Program-made: the position numbers and the translations under genes
In this document: one piece after another, positions 5,332 through 9,847 of the stretch
Layout of the letters: every line of letters begins with the position of its first letter
How positions within the stretch are numbered: position 1 is the first letter of the stretch
The notes under the pieces: generated by a model
What the model was told of the DNA's origin: nothing
The model's input: only the letters and a program-made list of their open reading frames with translations
Databases searched by the model: none
DNA from: a bacterium
GTDB taxonomy: Bacteria > Bacillota_I > Bacilli_A > RF39 > UBA660
DNA length: 9,847 bases
Assembly: GCA_014846175.1 (NCBI GenBank)
Contig: RKAV01000056.1
Location: forward strand, 1-9,847
Direction: 5' to 3'

Positions 5332-6003
5332 ATGGAAATTCTAAGAGTAGATAATTTAACTAAAATTTATGGTAAAGATACAACTAAAGTAGTAGCATTA
5401 GACCATGTGTCTTTTACAGTAGAAAAAGGAGAATTTGTCGCTATTGTTGGAGCATCAGGATCTGGTAAATCAACTTTATTACATTTGATAGGTGGAGTTG
5501 ATCGACCAACTTCTGGTAAGGTATATATAGATGGAAAAGATATCTTTAAATTTAATGATGATAAACTTGCTATATTTAGAAGAAGACAAGTAGGATTAAT
5601 TTATCAATTTTATAATTTAATACCTATCTTAAACGTAGAAGAAAATATTACCTTACCCCTTGCCTTAGATAATCGTGAAGTTGATAAAGAAAGACTAGCT
5701 AGTCTATTAAAATTACTAGGACTAGAAAATAGAAAAAATCATCTTCCAAATGAATTATCAGGAGGACAACAACAAAGAACAAGTATTGGCAGGGCTATAA
5801 TTACTAATCCAACAATTATCTTAGCCGATGAACCAACTGGTAATTTAGATTCAAAATCAAGTGATGAAATAGTAGCGTTATTAAAAAAATCTAATAAAGA
5901 ACTTAATCAAACAATAATTATGATTACTCATAATATGGAAATAGCAAAAGTTGCTGATAGGATAATAAAAATTGAAGATGGAAAAATTGTTTCGGAGGTA
6001 TAA
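5332..6003 (+). CDS. ABC transporter ATP-binding protein (MacB/BceA-type)
   Basis: This is the cytoplasmic ATPase of an exporter that drives the FtsX-type permease encoded next. The 223 residues carry every ABC motif: Walker A GASGSGKST at 40-48, Q-loop Gln 92 in LIYQFYNLIP, signature LSGGQQQR at 142-149, Walker B IILADE at 162-167 with the DEPTGNLDS D-loop typical of the LolD/MacB/BceA branch, and His 200 in ITHNMEIA. The length is normal for that branch. GGAGG at 5318-5322, 9 nt before ATG, supports the start. The gene ends 2 nt before the permease, whose ribosome site lies in its last codons. With the two-component genes downstream, a role in resistance to envelope-targeting antibiotics or peptides is likely but the substrate is unknown. 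Confidence 0.93.
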   Translation: MEILRVDNLTKIYGKDTTKVVALDHVSFTVEKGEFVAIVGASGSGKSTLLHLIGGVDRPTSGKVYIDGKDIFKFNDDKLAIFRRRQVGLIYQFYNLIPILNVEENITLPLALDNREVDKERLASLLKLLGLENRKNHLPNELSGGQQQRTSIGRAIITNPTIILADEPTGNLDSKSSDEIVALLKKSNKELNQTIIMITHNMEIAKVADRIIKIEDGKIVSEV

Positions 6004-6005
6004 TT

Positions 6006-8588
6006 ATGACATTACTTAATAAATTAACAATTAAAAATCTTAAATTAAATAAAAAAAGAACTATTGTTACAATTATTGGTATTATGTTATCAGTAGCTTT
6101 AATTACAGCAGTAGCATCTATGTATGCTAGTGGAATTAAATCTTTAATAAAATATGAAACCCTTATTAAAGGTAACTTCCATACGGCCTTTTATAATGTT
6201 CCTACTAGTGATATTGATAAATTTGTAAATAATAGAAATATTGAAAAATTAAATATAACGGAAGGTATTGGTTATGCTAAAGTAGATTCTAAAAATGAAG
6301 ATAAACCTTATGCTTATCTAAAAGGATTTACTAAAGACGCTCTTAATAATTTATCTGTTAGATTAGTTAAGGGTAGATTACCAGAAAATACTAATGAGAT
6401 AGTTATACCAACCCATTTAAAAACAAATGGTCACTTGGATTTAAAACTTAATGATAGTATTACACTAGAAGTTGGTAAAAGAATAGATTCTAAAGGTAGC
6501 GAACTATCTCAAAGTGATAAGTATCAAAATACTGCTGGTGAACAGTTAGTTGAAATGCAAACTAAGACTTATAAAATAGTAGGTATTATAGAAAGACCTG
6601 CTACTAATATTGAATATTATATTGCTCCAGGTTATACCTTTATTACCTATATAGATAGTAAAAACTTATCTGGAAATGTAGATATCTATGCTAAGTTTAC
6701 AAAAGATGGTGTAAAAAATTGGGATAAAACGATTGCTAATATTTTAGGAGTATCCCAAGTATTATTTAGAAAAGTCTATAAAGTCTATAATCAAGAAATA
6801 GAATTAGAAAAACTAACTGAACAACTAAAAAAGACTTATATGTTTGATATGAATAAATATCTTATTGATTTAGAAACTAATCCTATTTCAAGTACTAGTA
6901 TGGGAGACTTAGGAAAAGTACTTGCTATCGTGATAGTTATTATAGTATTTACCTCTATATTTTGTATTAAAAATAGTTTTGATATATCAATTACTGAAAA
7001 AATAAGACAGTATGGTATGTTAAGAAGTATAGGAGCTACTAAAAAGCAGATAAAAAGAAATGTTTTTTATGAAGCTACTATCCTCGGTTTAATAGGTATA
7101 CCCTTAGGAATAATCTTAGGATGTTTAGCTACCTATATATTAATCATTATTAGTAATTATTATTTAACTGATGTAATTCAAACCGGTTTTAAACTAGAAT
7201 TAGTATTTTCAACTTATGCTATTTTAGTAGCTATAATATTAGGTATAATAACTATCTATTTCTCAGCATTAAAAAGTGCTACAAGAGCTTCTAAAGTATC
7301 AGAAATAGATTCTATTAGAAATAGTGCTAATTTAAAAATTTCTTCTAAAAAAATTAAATCTCCTAAATACATAAAAAAACTATTTGGTATAGGAGGAGTA
7401 ATATCTTTTAAGAATTTGAAAAGAAATAAGAAAAAGTATAGAACTACCATTATATCAATAACAGTTTCGACCTTTGTATTTATCGCTTTATATAGCTTTA
7501 TGGAATTAGCTTTTCAAAATGTAAATAATGAATTAAAAGTATCTGATTTTAATATCTCATTAAGTACTAATGCAATTAATGATTATTCATATAGTAAGTT
7601 TCTTAAAACAGTTAACTTATCTGGTGTAGAAGATTATGCTATATTAAGAAATAGTGAATTATCTTTTACTGGTTCTCATTCTAGTAAAGAATATTTAGAA
7701 TATTTTGGTACTAAAAAAGAAAATGATGCTGAAGAACATATTACTATTTTTGCTATAGGTAAAAAACAGTATGATAAATACATTAAATCATTAGGGTTAA
7801 ACTATGATGATATAAAAGATAAAGCAATACTTTTTGATAAGCAATATATAACTAGTTATGATAAAAATAATAATAGAATAACAAAGAATATTAGAGTGTA
7901 TGACTTTAATAAAGGTGATGTAATTACCTCTACTAACAACCAATTAAACTTAGAAATAGGGGCTATATCTTCTATAGGACCTAATCTTCTAAAAAATCTA
8001 TCTAACAGCTACTTAATAATTAGTGATGAAATGTTTGATAGGATAGCTAAAACGAATAACTTAGATATTTATTATAAAGCAAGTAATGCTGATAAGTTAC
8101 AAGATGAACTTGATAGCTATTTAAATGGGGAAAGTTATAATATTGATAATAAAGAAGAAAATGTAAGAATAATGAATAACTTATTTACCTTAATCGCTAT
8201 ATTTCTATATGGATTTATTATTGTAATCTCATTAATTGGAATAACTAACATCTTTAATACTATTACTACTAATATGGAATTAAGAAAACAAGAGTTTGCT
8301 ATGTTAAAATCTATTGGTATGACTTCAAAAGAATTTAAAAGAATGATAAGATTAGAAAGTTTATTTATGGGTATTAAATCATTACTATTTGGTATACTTA
8401 TCGGAATAATATTATCTTATTTGATTTACTTATCTTCAGATTCTGATATACCTTATAAACTACCTATAGTTGCTATTATAATATCTATACTAGTAGTATT
8501 TATCCTTATCTCCTTAATTATGAAGTATTCTCTTAATAAGATTAATAAACAAAATACTATTGAAACAATTAGAAATGAAAATATCTAG
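6006..8588 (+). CDS. ABC transporter permease with two FtsX/MacB-type modules
   Basis: Membrane partner of the preceding ATPase. The 860 residues form two repeats of one TM helix, a large extracytoplasmic domain and three TM helices. Module 1: TM at about 18-40, a 260-residue outer domain, then TMs at about 302-322, 357-383 and 398-420 with the FtsX motif EKIRQYGMLRSIGATKKQIKRN. Module 2: TM at about 480-500 after a basic NLKRNKKKYRT, a 220-residue outer domain, TMs at about 723-748, 783-806 and 818-842 with ELRKQEFAMLKSIGMTSKEF. That is eight TMs, unlike the ten-TM, one-loop BceB/VraE permeases, so it is more a double-MacB type. Such proteins usually work by mechanotransmission, extracting lipids, lipoproteins or peptides from the membrane. 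GGAGG at 5994-5998 is the ribosome site. Codon use and composition match the neighbours. Confidence 0.92.
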   Translation: MTLLNKLTIKNLKLNKKRTIVTIIGIMLSVALITAVASMYASGIKSLIKYETLIKGNFHTAFYNVPTSDIDKFVNNRNIEKLNITEGIGYAKVDSKNEDKPYAYLKGFTKDALNNLSVRLVKGRLPENTNEIVIPTHLKTNGHLDLKLNDSITLEVGKRIDSKGSELSQSDKYQNTAGEQLVEMQTKTYKIVGIIERPATNIEYYIAPGYTFITYIDSKNLSGNVDIYAKFTKDGVKNWDKTIANILGVSQVLFRKVYKVYNQEIELEKLTEQLKKTYMFDMNKYLIDLETNPISSTSMGDLGKVLAIVIVIIVFTSIFCIKNSFDISITEKIRQYGMLRSIGATKKQIKRNVFYEATILGLIGIPLGIILGCLATYILIIISNYYLTDVIQTGFKLELVFSTYAILVAIILGIITIYFSALKSATRASKVSEIDSIRNSANLKISSKKIKSPKYIKKLFGIGGVISFKNLKRNKKKYRTTIISITVSTFVFIALYSFMELAFQNVNNELKVSDFNISLSTNAINDYSYSKFLKTVNLSGVEDYAILRNSELSFTGSHSSKEYLEYFGTKKENDAEEHITIFAIGKKQYDKYIKSLGLNYDDIKDKAILFDKQYITSYDKNNNRITKNIRVYDFNKGDVITSTNNQLNLEIGAISSIGPNLLKNLSNSYLIISDEMFDRIAKTNNLDIYYKASNADKLQDELDSYLNGESYNIDNKEENVRIMNNLFTLIAIFLYGFIIVISLIGITNIFNTITTNMELRKQEFAMLKSIGMTSKEFKRMIRLESLFMGIKSLLFGILIGIILSYLIYLSSDSDIPYKLPIVAIIISILVVFILISLIMKYSLNKINKQNTIETIRNENI

Positions 8589-8616
8589 ATAGGGAGCATC
8601 AGCTCCTTATATTTTG
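8589..8616 (+). terminator. Hairpin after the permease gene (weak terminator or leader switch)
   Basis: ATAGGGAGC (8589-8597) pairs with GCTCCTTAT (8602-8610), nine pairs including one G-U, around an ATCA loop, followed by a short ATTTTG. The T-run is poor, so termination may be partial, which would tune regulator levels against the transporter. Its GCTCC arm can alternatively pair with GGAGC at 8634-8638, which is the regulator's ribosome site. Confidence 0.5.
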
Positions 8617-8637
8617 ATATAATATTAAGGAAGGGAG
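8615..8637 (+). promoter_or_regulatory. Extended -10 promoter and ribosome site of the response regulator
   Basis: TGATATAAT at 8615-8623 is a perfect extended -10 (TGN then TATAAT); no good -35 is seen at about 8595-8600, as is usual with this type. Initiation would be near 8630, giving a short leader that contains the Shine-Dalgarno GGGAG (8633-8637), 8 nt before ATG. This would supply a basal regulator/kinase level independent of the transporter promoter. Confidence 0.5.
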
Positions 8638-8645
8638 CTACAAAT

Positions 8646-9302
8646 ATGAATATTTTACTAGTAGAAGATATAGAATCAATTATTAAAGGACTTACATATT
8701 CCTTGGAGAAAAGTAATTATAAACTAGTTATTAAAACTACAATAAAAGATACTAAAGAATACTTACTTTCTAATACAAATATTGATTTAATTATCCTTGA
8801 TATTACTTTACCTGATGGTAATGGTTTTGATTTATTTGTAAATACTATTAAAAACTTAAAGATACCGACTATTTTCTTAACAGCAAAAGATGAAGAAGAT
8901 GATATTGTTAAAGGTCTAGATATAGGAGCAGAAGATTATATAACTAAACCTTTTTCTACTAGGGAAGTAATAGCAAGAATTAATCGAATATTATTAAGAT
9001 GTAAAAAGAAAAGTATTATTAAGATTAAAGATATTTCTTATGATATGGATAAATTAGTTTTGATGAAAAATAATACTCCTATAGAATTAACAGCATTAGA
9101 GTTAAAACTAGTTAATCTCTTATTTGTAAATATAAATAAAGTTGTAAGTAGAAATGTTATATTAGATAAGATTTGGGATTGGACTGGTAATTATGTTGAT
9201 GACCATACAGTAACCGTTTATTTTAAAAGAATAAGAGAAAAGATAGGAACTAATATAATTACTACTATTAAAGGAATGGGGTATAGAATAGATGAAGAAT
9301 AA
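8646..9302 (+). CDS. OmpR/PhoB-family response regulator
   Basis: A 218-residue two-domain regulator, normal length. The receiver domain (1-115) has the acidic pair Glu7-Asp8, phospho-acceptor Asp52 in LIILDITLPDG, the switch Thr79 in FLTAKDE, and Lys101 in DYITKPF. The winged-helix output domain (about 120-216) has the typical LTALELKLVNLL, a recognition-helix region VDDHTVTVYFKRIREKIG and the final wing TTIKGMGYRIDEE. Its phosphodonor is the kinase encoded by the overlapping next gene. Its likely target is the operon promoter at 5270, whose tandem 11-bp repeats fit an OmpR-type dimer. The start is fixed by GGGAG 8 nt upstream. Confidence 0.94.
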   Translation: MNILLVEDIESIIKGLTYSLEKSNYKLVIKTTIKDTKEYLLSNTNIDLIILDITLPDGNGFDLFVNTIKNLKIPTIFLTAKDEEDDIVKGLDIGAEDYITKPFSTREVIARINRILLRCKKKSIIKIKDISYDMDKLVLMKNNTPIELTALELKLVNLLFVNINKVVSRNVILDKIWDWTGNYVDDHTVTVYFKRIREKIGTNIITTIKGMGYRIDEE

Positions 9303-9847
9303 ACTTAGATTAAAACAATATATTACCTCTACCTTAATTGTCTTTATATGTTTATTTGTTATGTTCCTAATTTTAAATATCTATGAATATAAAACTTATA
9401 CTAAAAACTTTAATAATAAAATTAGTGCTATTATAACCTTAGTTAAAGATAAGTATCCAGAAATAACTGATAAAGAGATTATAGAAATAATAAATAGTAA
9501 CAAACAATCAGATGATTCTTTCTTTCTTAAATATGGAATTGATATCGATAATAAAGCAGTACTACTAGAAAATGATAAAAGCTATCATACCTTTTTACTT
9601 ATTAATATGTCTTTTCTAATAATAACTATTGCTAGTTTATGTATATTATATTTTAGATACAATTATAAAAGAAAAAATGATATAAAAGATATTATTAAAT
9701 ATATAGAACAAATTAATAGAAGAAATTATGAATTAGAGATAGATACAATTTCAGAAGATGAATTATCAATTTTAAAAAATGAAAAAGGTGTAACTCTGTT
9801 AGAATTAACTATATATATAATTGTATTATTTATAGTTTTAGGAACAC
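9292..9847 (+). CDS. Sensor histidine kinase, N-terminal part only; reading frame turns into a prepilin sequence
   Basis: The ATG overlaps the regulator gene by 11 bases, with AAAGGAATGGGG upstream as ribosome site. Residues 1-163 look like a membrane sensor kinase: TM1 at about 11-30, an outer loop of about 70 residues, TM2 at about 101-121, and a charged linker ending DELSILKN just before where the dimerisation/phospho-acceptor helix should come. The loop is too long for the intramembrane-sensing BceS type. From residue 164 the sequence no longer fits a kinase: it reads EKGVTLLELTIYIIVLFIV, a type IV prepilin N-terminus. No H-box, N-box or G-box is present before the window ends. This is therefore a partial gene, probably chimeric. 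Confidence 0.7.
   Translation, partial: MKNKLRLKQYITSTLIVFICLFVMFLILNIYEYKTYTKNFNNKISAIITLVKDKYPEITDKEIIEIINSNKQSDDSFFLKYGIDIDNKAVLLENDKSYHTFLLINMSFLIITIASLCILYFRYNYKRKNDIKDIIKYIEQINRRNYELEIDTISEDELSILKNEKGVTLLELTIYIIVLFIVLGT
9781..9847 (+). other. Prepilin-type N-terminal signal in frame with the kinase, cut by the window end
   Basis: Codons 164-185 encode KG, then VTLLELT and a long hydrophobic helix. This is the class III prepilin motif: Gly at -1, cleavage before V, and Glu at +5 following T-L-L. In a normal pilin it follows a short basic leader with its own Met; here there is no in-frame Met within the segment (the ATG at 9779 is out of frame and stops after four codons). The piece is in frame with the kinase only through the shared AAAAATGAAA-like stretch at about 9775-9784. 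Confidence 0.65.

Noticed and set aside
5434..5442. TTTGTCGCT as a second Spo0A box
   Set aside because: It departs from the consensus at two of the last bases and lies inside the ABC ATPase coding sequence.
7256..7450. 64-codon minus-strand frame inside the permease gene
   Set aside because: Antisense shadow of a Lys- and Leu-rich membrane protein gene; no ribosome site or promoter.
9779..9793. Independent start codon for the prepilin-like sequence
   Set aside because: The ATG at 9779 is out of frame with the prepilin motif and meets a stop after four codons.

Overview
This window looks like a contig from an AT-rich, spore-forming Bacillota, most likely an uncultured small-genome gut member of the Bacilli or a related clade. 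The basis is a base composition of roughly 28-30% GC by eye, strong purine-rich Shine-Dalgarno sites, a spoVAC-AD-AE operon, a sporulation-type sigma factor behind a Spo0A box, and an N-terminal region style typical of uncultured gut Firmicutes proteins. TGA is used as a stop (end of the first gene and of spoVAC) and Trp is TGG, so the genetic code is standard rather than the mycoplasma code. All genes are on the + strand.

Layout. 2-1054: 3' part of a large Cys/Trp-containing surface-type protein whose last third is depleted in A and made almost entirely of NNY codons, the footprint expected of a diversity-generating retroelement (DGR) variable region; an intrinsic terminator follows. 1092-3932: a sporulation operon (spoVAC, spoVAD, spoVAE and an unknown exported protein) behind a close match to a sigma-G promoter. 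3950-4658: a SigF/SigG-family sigma factor behind a perfect Spo0A box. 4659-5242: a small intact gene with a strong sigma-A promoter, followed by a HipA-like kinase gene reduced to its first codons and its tail, with an IS200/IS605-type right-end hairpin sitting at the break. 5270-9847: an ABC exporter operon (ATPase, double-FtsX permease) with an OmpR-type response regulator and a sensor kinase; tandem repeats overlapping the operon promoter are the likely operator.

The SpoVA proteins move dipicolinic acid into the forespore. The sigma factor next door probably belongs to the same forespore programme, and its Spo0A box would place it early. The transporter/two-component cluster is a self-contained envelope-stress or antimicrobial-peptide detoxification module that probably regulates itself. 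The kinase reading frame changes identity at about 9781, in mid-protein, into a prepilin-type N-terminus and then runs off the window; this is either a chimeric contig end or a real fusion.
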